64,000 bases of DNA from contig CP136061.1 of assembly GCA_032622095.1 (NCBI GenBank), forward strand, positions 262,168,077 to 262,232,076, read 5' to 3'. The DNA is from Siphonodentalium dalli. Its lineage: Eukaryota > Mollusca > Scaphopoda > Gadilida > Siphonodentaliidae. Shown in pieces: positions 54,354 to 64,000 of the stretch. Both the position numbers and the translations under genes were made by a program. Numbering within the stretch: the first letter of the stretch is position 1; each line of letters begins with the position of its first letter. The notes under the pieces were generated by a model, which saw nothing but the letters and a program-made list of their open reading frames with translations, was not told where the DNA came from and did no database searches.

Positions 54354-54600
54354 TTAACCCTTTATCCAACAGAAGGGCCCTGTGCCAATGCATTCTCTTA
54401 TATATGCGAGTCGACCATAGGTCGCCTCGCATATATAAGAGAATGCATTGGCTTAACACATTAAAAATTATAAAATTGTTAAAGAATGTAAGAAAAAATG
54501 GTAAAAAGTGTTAAAAAAAGATTTTTTTTAGGCCAATGCATTCTCTTATATATGCGAGGCGACCTATGGTCGACTCGCATATATAAGAGAATGCATTGGT
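54354..54600 (-). mobile_element. TTAA family A element A12, truncated
   Basis: TTAA-CCCTTTATCCAACAG, both hairpins, then breaks at GCATTGGTACCCTGAAAATC, losing the other terminus. Same kind of truncation as A8. Confidence 0.8.
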
Positions 54601-55080
54601 ACCCTGAAAATCCACATGAAGTTTGGTGATGATCAGATCAGGGATGTGGTCTGTTGGATACGCCAAAGGATTTAGTCATACACAGAGTAAATTCCAAGAT
54701 GGATGCTGGTGGCCATGTCAAGATGGCTGCTGGCGGCCATGTTTTTCAATGAATTTCGGTCAAAATAGGAGGCTCCGTTCTAGAGGTCACCCTGAAGATC
54801 CATATGAAGTTTGGTGATCATCAGATGAGAAATGTGGTCTGTAGGGTGTGCCAAAAGATTTAGTCATGCAAAGAGTAAAATCCAAGATGGCTGCATGCCA
54901 GCACCATGTTTTTCATCAAAAATTGTTTAAATTTTATAGCTCCCATCTAGAGGTGACTCTAAATCAATTCTCCAATAAATGCGGGCTCCAGGGTGCATAT
55001 GCCAATGGATTAAAATGTGAACTCCAAGATGGCTGCTGTCGGCCATGTTTCTAAATACATTTCGGTCAAAATAGGAGTCT
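54600..55080 (+). repeat. repeat Q, second locus
   Basis: GGATTTAGTCATACACAGAG, CCAAGATGGCTGCTGGCGGC and ATTTCGGTCAAAATAGGAG recur two to three times. Confidence 0.75.
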
Positions 55081-55081
55081 C

Positions 55082-55252
55082 GAATGAGGTCCCTAGAGGG
55101 TGAATTTAGTGAAGCTATCCTGCATAGCAGGCTAACATTTGGGGCTAACATTTGGCGATGCTAGCCCGCTATGCAGGATAGCATCACTAAATTCAGCCTC
55201 TGGGGACCTCATTCTGCAAATGACAGGCCACACTAAACTAACTCAGGCTTAC
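55082..55252. mobile_element. family G element G8, centre-deleted
   Basis: Left GAATGAGGTCCCTAGAGGGT, two tips (GCATAGCAGGC; GCTATGCAGGATAGC) and right CCTCTGGGGACCTCATTCTG. A GGCTAACATTTG word is duplicated in the middle. Confidence 0.75.
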
Positions 55253-55764
55253 AAGTATCGTATTGGTGCACCTAGTGAACAATCAATACTATAACTTATT
55301 TCGGGTAATGAGCGTTTTTTGACAGCTAAGTGAATGACAGCATATGCATGTGATCAGTGCCTTTGTAAGCTAGCTACCAATCGACTTGTCATTTTGCTCA
55401 TTCATTCTTCATGGAGAGCAGGGACCAGCCTAAACGTCTTTTCCCTATTTTTATACCAGGGAGAAATTGACTCTCATATACCAATATTCATATGTCTAAA
55501 CAGCATATTATAAAGTATATTTACTAATTATAATGGTGTTTTTACTAATTATAATGGTGTTTTTACTCACTATAATGGTTTATACTGAATTATAATGGTG
55601 TTTTTAACTCGCTATAATGGTTTATGAAATAGGTTCTTGTGTTGTAGAATACTTAGGAACATGGAATGGTGATATTGGGGGTGTAAATTGAAATTCAAAA
55701 ATTGTTACTCCTTGATAACAGTCCACTTCTCCAGTAACTTCTCCAAATTAGAAACCTCTAGGCT
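55253..55764. repeat. repeat O fragment and a (TTATAATGGTG)-type short array
   Basis: 55424-55500 has GAGCAGGGACCAGCCT and TCTTTTCCC like repeat O. At 55529-55625, TATAATGGTGTTTTTAC-like units of ~25 bp are repeated about four times. Confidence 0.55.
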
Positions 55765-56110
55765 GGTGCTATTTCATTCTTCATATATTATAAATGGCAA
55801 TACATCATATATCAGCCCAGCCAAAACAGCATTGTTTAATAGTCCTCAGGGAAAAATAAATCCATTCTAGTAGTTTAATATGAGCTCTGATCTGGGAATA
55901 ACTTTAAAATGCTAGATGATTTATGCCAAAAATTTACTTTTTCTCATACGAATGAATACCTCTGTCTAAAAAAGTGCCCTTTTCTGGAAGTTGTCACCTT
56001 AACGGTAATAATTGCTTCTAAAATGGCACCCAATCTCATATTAATAATCAACCAATCAATAAAAAAACTTACCAACAACAAAGATGAATAGCATTCTACA
56101 CGCAGAACGT
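55765..56110. repeat. segmental duplication, copy 1 (no insertions)
   Basis: Matches 56170-57352 across its length: GCTATTTCATTCTTCAT, ATTATAAATGGCAATA, CATATATCAGCC, TAGTTTAATATGAGCTCTGA and GATGAATAGCATTCTACACG. It lacks the Helitron-like and E insertions of copy 2. Confidence 0.9.
56073..56094 (-). CDS. candidate start exon with hydrophobic N-terminus, copy 1
   Basis: Minus strand: ATG then codons for LFIFVV and one base, followed directly by GTAAGT (consensus donor). A short first coding exon starting with a hydrophobic stretch would suit a secreted or membrane protein. No second exon was identified downstream, and a chance ATG-GTAAGT spacing cannot be excluded. A duplicate lies at 57311-57332. 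Confidence 0.25.
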
Positions 56111-56132
56111 CTGACACCAGGCAGGTGGGCAA

Positions 56133-56163
<31 letters not shown>
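56133..56163 (+). repeat. 31-base poly-G tract
   Basis: Uninterrupted G run at the junction between the two copies of the segmental duplication. Confidence 0.9.
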
Positions 56164-56165
<2 letters not shown>

Positions 56166-56212
56166 TGATGTCTGTGCTATTTCATTCTTCATGAATATTA
56201 TAAATGGCAATA

Positions 56213-56934
56213 TCTATTATATATTTTGGAAGATCTGTGTGTGTGTCTGTGTGTGTGTGATCGCGATGGACTCGAAAATGGCCCAGCCGATTTCGATGAA
56301 ACTTTGTATGTGGGTGTATTTTCGGCCGGGGGTGGCATGGGCCTATTAATTTTCAGATCCGAGGTCAACTTTTCACGTGCCGAGGTCAAATCTGTTTTTA
56401 CGCTGTGTTACAGGACTTTCATTTGAGTTCGGTGCTTACAAATCGATTCGAAACAGCGCGAATAATAAAATGCCAGTCATAATAATGACACTGTGAGAAT
56501 CTTTCGTGTTTTCTCTTTCCAACGATATATAAAGCGTATGTATCCGTGTTAGTTATCTGCCTCAATTATCAAGAAGAAGTGGTACTATCTTCCATCAGGA
56601 TAAAAACAATGCGTAACTTCTATGACGTCGTTAGAGGTCATAACGTTAGATCACGTTAACGCTTAACCGGCCGATGCATTTGACTGTTTCAGACGTCTTG
56701 GCTTGATAATTAATGAGCGTGTGTATATGAGGCGCGTTTATATACTTGAGTGGAAATCAAATCGGGTTAAACTGGCGGATTTTTACGGACGAAATTTGAT
56801 GCATAGGGTATCTCGGTATCCGCTGGGCCGATTTCCACCATTTTTGGGGTGTTGGTGTTTGACCGCACCTGACCTTGACCTTCAAAATGGTCAATTCAAG
56901 GTCAAAGCCCGGACGAAGTCGGGTCACCTTCTAG
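56213..56934 (+). mobile_element. Helitron-like non-autonomous element (722 bp)
   Basis: The host GGCAATA is followed by TCTATTATATATTTTGGAAG; the 3' end is hairpin CCCGGACGAAGTCGGG (56908-56923), seven bases, then CTAG and host T. Copy 1 of the duplication (55796 onward) shows the unoccupied site GGCAATA-CATCATATATC. A TG-rich tract follows the 5' end. No helicase coding. Confidence 0.9.
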
Positions 56935-57114
56935 TATCATATATCAGCCAAAATGGCATTGTTTTATAGTCCTCGGGGAAAATATATCCATTCTAGTAGT
57001 TTAATATGAGCTCTGATCTGGAAAGAACTTTAAAATGCTAAATGATTTATACCAAAATTTTACTTTTCTTATACAATTACCTCTGAAGTGTTCTTTTTTT
57101 TAAGTTGTGTCACC

Positions 57115-57223
57115 TTAACCCTTTCAGTGCCAAGTCCGATTTTTGTATCAATAAATTTGAAAAATGATCAAGGAAATATTGGTTGATACAAAAATCGGAC
57201 TTGCATGGCACTGAAAGGGTTAA
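57115..57223. mobile_element. TTAA fold-back element E3, centre-deleted
   Basis: TTAA-CCCTTTCAGTGCCAAGTCC to GGCACTGAAAGGG-TTAA, 109 bp. Copy 1 of the duplication has the empty site CACC-TTAA-CGGTAATAA (TTAA at 55999-56002). Confidence 0.9.
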
Positions 57224-57310
57224 CCACAGTTAAGTTGCTATCGATGACCATGATCAGCAATAACCAACCAATCAATAATCAATAAAACCGACCAATCAAT
57301 AAAAAACTTA

Positions 57311-57332
57311 CCAACAACAAAGATGAATAGCA
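57311..57332 (-). CDS. candidate start exon, copy 2
   Basis: Identical 22-nt ATG-to-GTAAGT segment as at 56073-56094, carried by the second copy of the segmental duplication. Upstream sequence (minus strand) differs after the first few bases. Confidence 0.25.
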
Positions 57333-57352
57333 TTCTACACGCAGTAGGTCTG

Positions 57353-57640
57353 TATTAAATCCTCAAAGCTGTGGAGCTACCTCAGCTAGAGAGAGTCTCC
57401 TATACTGAAATAACTATTGACGGAAACTGGCTTGCAGTAAACACGATTCCATTTGGGGAACTGCTACCAAACTCCTCAACACTCTGCGCGGCTGATTGGG
57501 TTTGGAGACGGACTGATTGGCATTCCGCGATTGTCATCAAGAGTTTGGTCGGAGAATACAAGAAGTTGTTGGATGAGATTAGAACGAGATGAGGTTCTGC
57601 TGTGTAAAGCTGAGGGGTCCCTTAACTCTGATTGATTACT
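57353..57640 (+). other. unassigned, protein-like reading frames
   Basis: A frame at 57371-57592 reads ELPQLERVSYTEITIDGNWL and later SLVGEYKKLLDEI. A second overlapping frame (57453-57635) reads GFGDGLIGIPRLSSRVW. I recognise no family. It might be a frameshifted coding relic, but it might equally be chance. Confidence 0.25.
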
Positions 57641-58209
57641 ATTTAGAGATATATTCTACGATCATTTCCAGTATTCTAGAGCATTTTATCTAGTGCATGC
57701 AAATAAAAAATTGAGTTTATGAAAGGCACCGATGGCCTTCACAGTAGGTATGCATTTAAAATAGTCACATCCTTAAAGTGATATGAAACACTCCGGTAGG
57801 GTGATCAAATAGAAATGGAGAATAATCTTGCTCAAAGTAGTTATTTTTACGAATATTAGTCCAAATTTACAACACACACCGTCATTCTTATATATGAATT
57901 AAATGCAATGAGCCATGATGGAGAAATCATTTGCGTTAGTTTATCAGTGATAGTTGCATCCCGAATCAAGTTGTAAATACATGTATTTACAATTGAGCGT
58001 TGTTCAAACAAAAGTTTCTATGGAGTGGTACGGTTGATTTGCTTAAATTTTTCGCCGATGTTAGTAGAATGCTACATTCTTCCAGTTGGCATAGCTCCTG
58101 GATACTAAGTGATAAGTTTCACGCACCCGAACATGTCCATAATATGTCTTTTAACCACCAGAAACAGAAAGAATATTAACATACAGACAGATGTCATACC
58201 AATCATAAA
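57641..58209. other. unassigned sequence
   Basis: Mostly unique; AACCACCAGAAACAGAAAGA at ~58153 resembles 8366-8385 (left of repeat L). No gene seen. Confidence 0.35.
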
Positions 58210-58470
58210 TATTGTAGAGAGCTTTCTCACTGAGAGTTTTCCGATGAATGGCAAAAAGCCATATTTCCCGACTAAATCCTGAAAAATTACCCATAATTCT
58301 GCTGTGGTTAAGGAGTCAATTATTTAGGGCATTACTGTAAGAGCATCGCTGGGGTGTGGCTAAATATGCCCGTTAGTTTACTGGTAAAATTGTCAGTAAA
58401 TCAGGTGAATTTTAGTCGGAAAAATACTGATATTCAAACATGTCCTGTATTTTTGGCTGAATGACACACA

Positions 58471-58688
58471 TACAATAATGCCCTAAGTAATCGACTCCTT
58501 AACCACACCAGAATTATGGGTAATTTTTCAGGATTTAGTCAGTAATATGGATTGTTGCCATTCATCGGAAAGCTCTCACTGAGAGCTTTCCAATGAATGG
58601 CAACAAGCCATATTTCCCGACTAAATCCTGAAAAATTACCCATAATTCTGCTGTGGTTAAGGAGTCAATTATTTAGGGTATTACTGTA
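58471..58688. mobile_element. TA-flanked fold-back element D8
   Basis: Palindromic, TA-CAATAATGCCCTAAGTAA start, TTAGGGTATTACTG-TA end. Confidence 0.87.
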
Positions 58689-58823
58689 AGTAAGAGCATC
58701 GCTGGGGTGTGGCTAAATATGCCTGTTAGTTTACTTGTAAAATTGTCAGTAAATCAGGTGAATTTTAGTCGGAAAAATACTGATATTCAAACATGTCCTG
58801 TATTTTTGGCTGAATGACACACA

Positions 58824-59041
58824 TACAATAATGCCCTAAGTAATCGACTCCTTAACCACACCAGAATTATGGGTAATTTTTCAGGATTTAGTCAGTAATA
58901 TGGATTGTTGCCATTCATCGGAAAGCTCTCACTGAGAGCTTTCCAATGAATGGCAACAAGCCATATTTCCCGACTAAATCCTGAAAAATTACCCATAATT
59001 CTGCTGTGGTTAAGGAGTCAATTATTTAGGGTATTACTGTA
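58824..59041. mobile_element. TA-flanked fold-back element D9
   Basis: Near-identical twin of D8 from the tandem amplification. Confidence 0.87.
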
Positions 59042-59180
59042 AGTAAGAGCATCGCTGGGGTGTGGCTAAATATGCCTGTTAGTTTACTTGTAAAATTGTT
59101 ATTAAATCAGGTGAATTTTAGTCAGAAAAATACTTTATTCAAACTGTCCATTATTTTTGGCTGAATGACACACATACCAA

Positions 59181-59556
59181 CTTTGGTTCTGATAAAATAA
59201 TCTAAACTTGAGTTATCAGTCGGAAACCAAAACAATAACCCTTTATTGTATTTTGTCAGTGCGTGTGATGAAAATGGAAGAAGATTTAGCTAGGTACTTA
59301 AAAGTCCTTCTGACAATTATCCTCTAATCCCATTGTACCATATACCTATAATACACATCTGTTGAGACATATAAATATGTTAAAATTAAACTTAAAGTTT
59401 GATTGAAAGTGATTAATACCCCAGCAATAGATTATTGGTGAAAATCAATGAAGAAAAGTGTAAATATTTTAAACTTTAGATAGATCTCAGGCAGGGATGT
59501 AACTGGAAAGCCTCTGTTGGGGTGTGGTGGGGTGTGTCCACCTTGAAATTTCCAAC
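59181..59556. other. unassigned sequence
   Basis: 59515-59555 shares GGGTGTGTCCACCTTGAAAT with repeat M. Otherwise nothing recognised. Confidence 0.35.
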
Positions 59557-59671
59557 TACAGTAATGCCCTAAATAATCGACTCCTTAACCACAGCAGAAT
59601 TATGGGTAACTTTGTTGCCATTCAACGGAAAGCTCTCACTGAGGAGATCGATTATTTAGGGCATTACTGTA
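59557..59671. mobile_element. short TA-flanked fold-back element D10
   Basis: TA-CAGTAATGCCCTAAATAA start; deletions remove most of both arms but leave a GGAAAGCTCTCACTGAG remnant of the tip. Confidence 0.83.
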
Positions 59672-60558
59672 GACCAGACTTGAGAAGGTCCATTTACGCC
59701 CTTGGATGGAACTTGCTAACTGGTAACTCAAGCTTTCCAACTGTTTCCAACCTGATACCCCCTATGTTTGGGGCCATGTCAGACCAAAATTTTGAACAAA
59801 AGTATAAAAATATTCTACTGTTGGTCTAAAAACAACACACTATACCCACTAATTACTTGTTGGAAAATCATACAATGAGCTTAAAGCTAAATGTGGTGTA
59901 AAAGTTCCAAAATAACTTTGAAAATAATCCAAATAATATATCTGTTCCAATATTAGACGACTATTCTTTGGGAGTGTTTAGTATTCCCGTGTGAAGGATT
60001 TGACATACAAACAATTTATTTCCTTGTTTTTCAGTGTGTTTTCATTAAATATTTGACTTCGGCCCAACATGGAGGTGCTAGTAGCATTAACGCCAGTGGT
60101 ACCTGGTGAAGCCATAGTGTGAATCCTCATGATAGATGATTTAGTGGTAATAGGCCTGACACCATGGTGGGAAGATCACCTTCATTTCGTCAAGATTGCT
60201 TAAGAATTTCTGATCTTAATTCTGGTTTGTATCATTATCATGGACAGGAGAAAAGCCAGAGAATACATAGACATTTGAATGGAAAATGTTTTATTTTCAC
60301 AGAAATTTAAATAAATTTGGAATAATTTGTTTAATAATTTGATAATTTAATAATTTGATTAAGAAAATTCACCACTTGCCACCAATGCCCTCAATCTCCC
60401 ACCTTCAACCCATCCCAACCCCAGTCACACTGGCCATTCCAGAGGTTTTTTTTGCCCATTTTTCAGAAATTTGGGTAAAGTGAAAAACCAAAAATATTGC
60501 ACACCGATAAAACCCAAACTAGCACAGAAATGTAAAGAAACTTCTGATGTTACCAACA
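59672..60558. other. unassigned sequence
   Basis: No family or convincing frame. Confidence 0.3.
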
Positions 60559-60660
60559 GTAATGCCCTAAATAATCGACTCCTTAACCACAGCAGAATTA
60601 TGGGTAACTTTTCAGGATGTAGTCGGAAATATGGCTTGTTGCCATTCATCGGAAAGCTGT
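60559..60660. mobile_element. left half of a D element
   Basis: CAGTAATGCCCTAAATAATC through CATTCATCGGAAAGCTG; stops at the hairpin tip. Confidence 0.82.
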
Positions 60661-61222
60661 ATATGAACATAAATGAGCACTGATTGTCTTATTTGAAACC
60701 AGAAAGCAGTAAAATACTGTCACTGAAGTTTTCGTTGTTCATTTTCAAAACGAAATTAGGCAATTTAGCCACAGCGGTGCTGACAGAGTGAACATTGCCA
60801 CCCCTCCTAATCACACCATTTACTCAGATGGTCTACGGAAATGAATAGTTTTAAAGTAGATCATTTCTCATATGTTCTGGTTTCTTTCATATAAGGATCT
60901 CATCCCCTCTTCCCCCCCCCCCCCCCATTTCTGGTACGTTGGCTTTGGGTGATTTTTTAGTGGTACACAGGTTTCATATCACTCTAATAACTGGTACTCG
61001 GGATTCATATGCCAATATTAAGGATTCAACAACATGGCTGGTATACTGCTTTTATAACATCAATTTTGTCCAAATTTTTATTATTTATTAGCCAAAATGA
61101 AACATTGTGATGTAATTCAGTCTCATACATGTACATCTTAATGTGTTGAAATTATTGACATTATTTCAGCAAATGTGTGAAAATGATCAAATTAGTGTGA
61201 AATATCCAAGATTTATATTTTC
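60661..61222. other. unassigned sequence
   Basis: Poly-C run near 60915-60927. No gene recognised. Confidence 0.3.
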
Positions 61223-61405
61223 TTAACCGTTCCATGACCGGAGCTTCCTTAAATTTTGCGTAAACCCTGCGCCATTGCATTCTCTTATATATGCAAGTCG
61301 CCCATAGAGAGCCTGACAAATATAAGAGAATGCATTTGCTTAACAACATTACCTTGACCTTGTAAGCCCATGAATTCTCTTATATATGCGAGGCTCCCTA
61401 TCAGA
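61223..61405 (-). mobile_element. TTAA family C element, truncated
   Basis: TTAA-CCGTTCCATGACCGGAGCTT, hairpin 1 diverged, spacer CCTTGACCTTGTAAGCCC, and one arm of hairpin 2; no right end. Confidence 0.78.
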
Positions 61406-61810
61406 GGATGTTATATAGGTGAATTTACACGTATTACTTATGACTTACTATTAGAATGGGAAGAATAAACAAATTGTGGGTTTGATGCTGCTTCTAGACT
61501 GAAATTTGATTTGGCGACTCCGTTTGTAGATGGGTAAACATGTTTTACAATGATGTAGATAGCTTCATCATATAAAATGGACATCTTTCTCAACCATGAC
61601 TTGTATTCTATATTTTCTTAACGAGGTCAACAGGATTCACCTCACTACTCACTGTTAACTGTAGGTATTCATGATTCATGGGGGTAGGGGGTGACACCCT
61701 CTAATATTGGAAGACTGGATAGCACATATATGGAGGAATGTGGATAGAAATACAACAAAGGTGAAAATTACCGAGTCTGAGTTCCAAAACTCCACTGGCC
61801 TTTAAAATTT
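61406..61810. other. unassigned sequence
   Basis: No family or convincing frame. Confidence 0.3.
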
Positions 61811-61868
61811 TAATCCTTCAATGACTAGAGCTTCCTGAAATTTTGCGAAAACCATGTGCCAATGCACT
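61811..61868 (-). mobile_element. TTAA family C end fragment
   Basis: TTAATCCTTCAATGACTAGA and TTCCTGAAATTTTGCGAAAA, ending at the start of the first hairpin arm. Confidence 0.7.
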
Positions 61869-63067
61869 AAAAAGAAGGAGCAGTGAACAGGCTACATGTA
61901 TTTTGATTAAGAAGGGAGACGATACCAACAAATCCACCTTGTAGGTCTACCTACAATCTGAACCATGTGACTATATATATTAGCAATCGGTATCGTAATT
62001 CCAATGGGCGAAGAAGAGACTACCTGTAGACAACCGCTTTAAAATGTCACATGTGAAATGCCACAAAAATCACCCATCAAATCAGTGCAGAGAAAGCACA
62101 AAAGTTTCATAAAACAGTGATGAAATGTTTGCCAAAAGATGAGGAAGATAGAAATCCTAGAACAAACATATCTGAGAGAGTGATTACGAAACACAAAGAC
62201 GTCCTTGACAAGAATAACCTCCGGCAGTTAGACGGGACAAATCACACGATGTGTGGGATATAACATCTGGTGAGGGAAGATCCCTACAAAAATAAACACA
62301 GGATCATGAGCATTTCACCGAATGTTTGATTATAATTACGACAGGACCATCCGGGGAGACGAGGCAAAATTTGTTGCCGTTTTTGTCTTGATTCTGTTGG
62401 CGTGTGATGCTGTTTTCATCCCGATCTGTTGGCAGAGCTTTAACAAATATTCAAGACACGAAATATAGTGATTCGTGTGATTCTCTTAACGCAAACAGAA
62501 TTACTCGCCAACCGGGAAATAAGATTATGGTTGTGTAAGCAAAAGTCAAATCTCATGAGATATGTCATCGCAAATATTTCAACTTGTTGATTCACTCAGT
62601 TGATTGGTGTTATGTTATGTCATTGTTTCTGTGAATTATAATAATTTTAAAATAATAAATTTTAATATATATTATCAAGTCCTTCTCAGGTGGAACTGCA
62701 CTTCCACTTCAACTTCCACTTCATCATTTCATATTAATGTATTACCATTACATGTCCCCTACCAAATTACCAATTAATGGTCGGTCCCTAAATGTCCAAT
62801 AAAGGTGTGTGTGCAACCGTGTTATGAATAATTATTTAAAATTACTTGAAGGGGAACTAATAATTTATACTAATTCTTCACATGATTTTCCTGCATGTTA
62901 TGTTGTCACTCGTCATTATTAACAGGCAACCCCCTAGTGTGTATATATATATATAACACCACATTCCCAGGGTTATAGGACAATATTGGATATTTCAAAT
63001 AATGTATAAAACATAAAACAATCGAGTCAAGTAAATGTAATTCATTTTGAAATGTAAAGTATAGGAT
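61869..63067. other. repeat-poor sequence with a short charged frame
   Basis: At 62120-62263 a plus-strand frame of 47 codons reads MKCLPKDEEDRNPRTNISER and then VITKHKDVLDKNNL, and stays open for some 25 codons upstream. The hydrophilic composition is protein-like, but no domain is recognised. The remainder is AT-rich. Confidence 0.25.
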
Positions 63068-63456
63068 TCAGCCAATAAGAAAACACATTTATCATGTAAA
63101 CGAGTCTATATCCAGTAGCTGACCCGGCTATGTCACGCATGCCACCAAAAAGTTATGACCAGTGGCACTTGTTTCCAGAAATTATGTCACAAGTTTCCAT
63201 CGTCATCCACCAGCCAATTTTTCAGGCTTTTAGGTAATCCATTTTCAAATGAACATTTGATGCACTCCCTAATTTTGTCAAATGTCTCAATGATGTTCCA
63301 ACAGGTACACATGTGGAATGGAGATAATCAGATTAAGTTGGAATGGCATGCCTATTTTCACCTCAGAATCATAGAATCGACCTGCCATTGATGCATTAAA
63401 TCTTTTTTATTGCTTCCTTATTTTGCCAAAGATGACCCAACTGATTCTTCATGGGT

Positions 63457-63489
<33 letters not shown>

Positions 63490-63650
63490 GTCAATTAGAA
63501 AAGATGAACATTTATCTTATAAACCAGTCTATATCCAGTAGTTAATCTTGCAATGCCATGTCTGTCAACAGTTATCACCATTTGCATCTGTTTGCAGTAA
63601 TTACATCATAGGTATCCGAAGTCATCAGCTGGCCAGTTTTCTGGCTATTC
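63068..63650 (+). repeat. ~165-bp direct duplication separated by a poly-G tract
   Basis: GTCTATATCCAGTAG, CACTTGTTTCCAGAAATTA / CATCTGTTTGCAGTAATTA and CATCCACCAGCCAATTTTTC / CATCAGCTGGCCAGTTTTCT occur in both halves (63068-63232 and 63490-63650). A 30-base poly-G run is at 63457-63486. Confidence 0.75.
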
Positions 63651-63747
63651 CGATGAATGGCACAAGCCATATTTCCGACTAAATCCTGAAAAATTACCCA
63701 TAATTCTGCTGTGGTTAAGGTGTCGATAATTTAGGGCATTACTGTAG
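63645..63747. mobile_element. right half of a D element
   Basis: From ATTCCGATGAATGGCACAAG to TTTAGGGCATTACTG-TA; begins at the hairpin tip. Confidence 0.82.
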
Positions 63748-63876
63748 CCGTTTTTGCATACCGGCCATCAGGGTTCAAAGGGTTAATCAATATTGACCTA
63801 CTTAATCTAATTAGAGTATGCAGTTTTTGTGCGGAAAAAGGAAATAGTAAATTCACCATTTTCATGAAGAATTACT
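63748..63876. other. lone TTAA-family end and unassigned sequence
   Basis: CAGGGTTCAAAGGGTTAA at ~63768-63785 resembles a family B right end without a partner. Confidence 0.4.
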
Positions 63877-64000
63877 ATATCCCTTTACCCAACAAACCGG
63901 CCAAATAAAGATTCAACAGCCTAAAATATCTTCGGTCTGTCTCAATAGAACCATACAAATATGGATATCATTGGAACCGGCTCCTTGACCACATTGTGAT
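63877..64000 (+). mobile_element. TTAA family A element A13, cut by the window end
   Basis: CCCTTTACCCAACAAACCGG start, preceded by ATAT instead of TTAA; continues to CCACATTGTGAT at the window edge. Confidence 0.8.

Larger units (their letters stand above)
56170..57352. repeat. segmental duplication, copy 2 (two insertions)
   Basis: Same segment as 55765-56110, enlarged by the Helitron-like element at 56213-56934 and the TTAA element at 57115-57223. Removing both restores collinearity with copy 1. Confidence 0.9.
58210..59180 (+). repeat. 353-bp tandem amplification of hairpin D plus repeat P
   Basis: Each unit is one D hairpin followed by ~135 bp of repeat P (GCATCGCTGGGGTGTGGCTA ... GAATGACACACATA). 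It starts with a half hairpin (58210-58339), then two full units, and ends with a third P segment (59042-59180) that continues as ACATACCAACTTTGG. The two full hairpins are nearly identical. Confidence 0.88.

Overview
This window looks like intergenic or intronic DNA from an invertebrate animal, most likely a bivalve or related mollusc. It is AT-rich and has no operon-like coding, no rRNA and no intact gene. It is packed with non-autonomous DNA transposons, Helitron-like elements built on ~160-170 bp internal repeats, a tRNA-derived SINE with a TCAA-type tail, and large minisatellite arrays. The mollusc assignment rests on repeat style, not on a gene, so it is an inference. The only fragment with convincing protein homology is a short piece of a LINE reverse transcriptase (14382-14600). 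A few candidate exons are given at low confidence.

Layout. 1-17 kb: repeated ~390-400 bp TTAA-flanked elements (family A), fold-back TA-flanked hairpins (family D), double-palindrome elements (family G), long inverted-repeat elements (family H) and small tandem arrays. 17.7-23.2 kb: one ~5.5 kb array of a 33-bp unit. 24-35 kb: mixed dispersed families (A-H, K, N) and a ~170-bp tandem block. 35.4-38.0 kb: 22/23-bp array. 38.9-41.3 kb: 31-bp array with a 95-bp hAT-like insertion at its edge. 43.8-44.3 kb: G-rich 18-bp array. 46-50 kb: nested elements, including a SINE inside a TTAA element and a TTAA element inside a hairpin element. 51.9-57.3 kb: two Helitron-like elements, a 40-bp array and a duplicated ~350-bp segment whose second copy carries two later insertions. 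58-64 kb: a 353-bp tandem amplification, more hairpin fragments, and sequence in which I recognise nothing.

The most interesting structure is a set of TTAA-flanked elements (families A, B and C, with the related fold-backs E and F). A, B and C carry the same hairpin cassette, CCAATGCATTCTCTTATATA..., as one hairpin or as two hairpins in inverted order, under different terminal repeats. Families A and C differ at two paired positions near the hairpin tip, with compensating changes on both arms. A second theme is that several tandem arrays sit inside dispersed elements, and other copies of those elements in this window carry a single unit, so unexpanded and expanded states can be compared directly. 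Several insertions can also be checked against empty or near-empty sites within the window. These show TTAA targets for the hairpin elements and an A^T target with TC...CTAG ends for a Helitron-like element.

Family letters (A-T) are local names used only in this annotation. Long reading frames inside tandem arrays are treated as non-coding.
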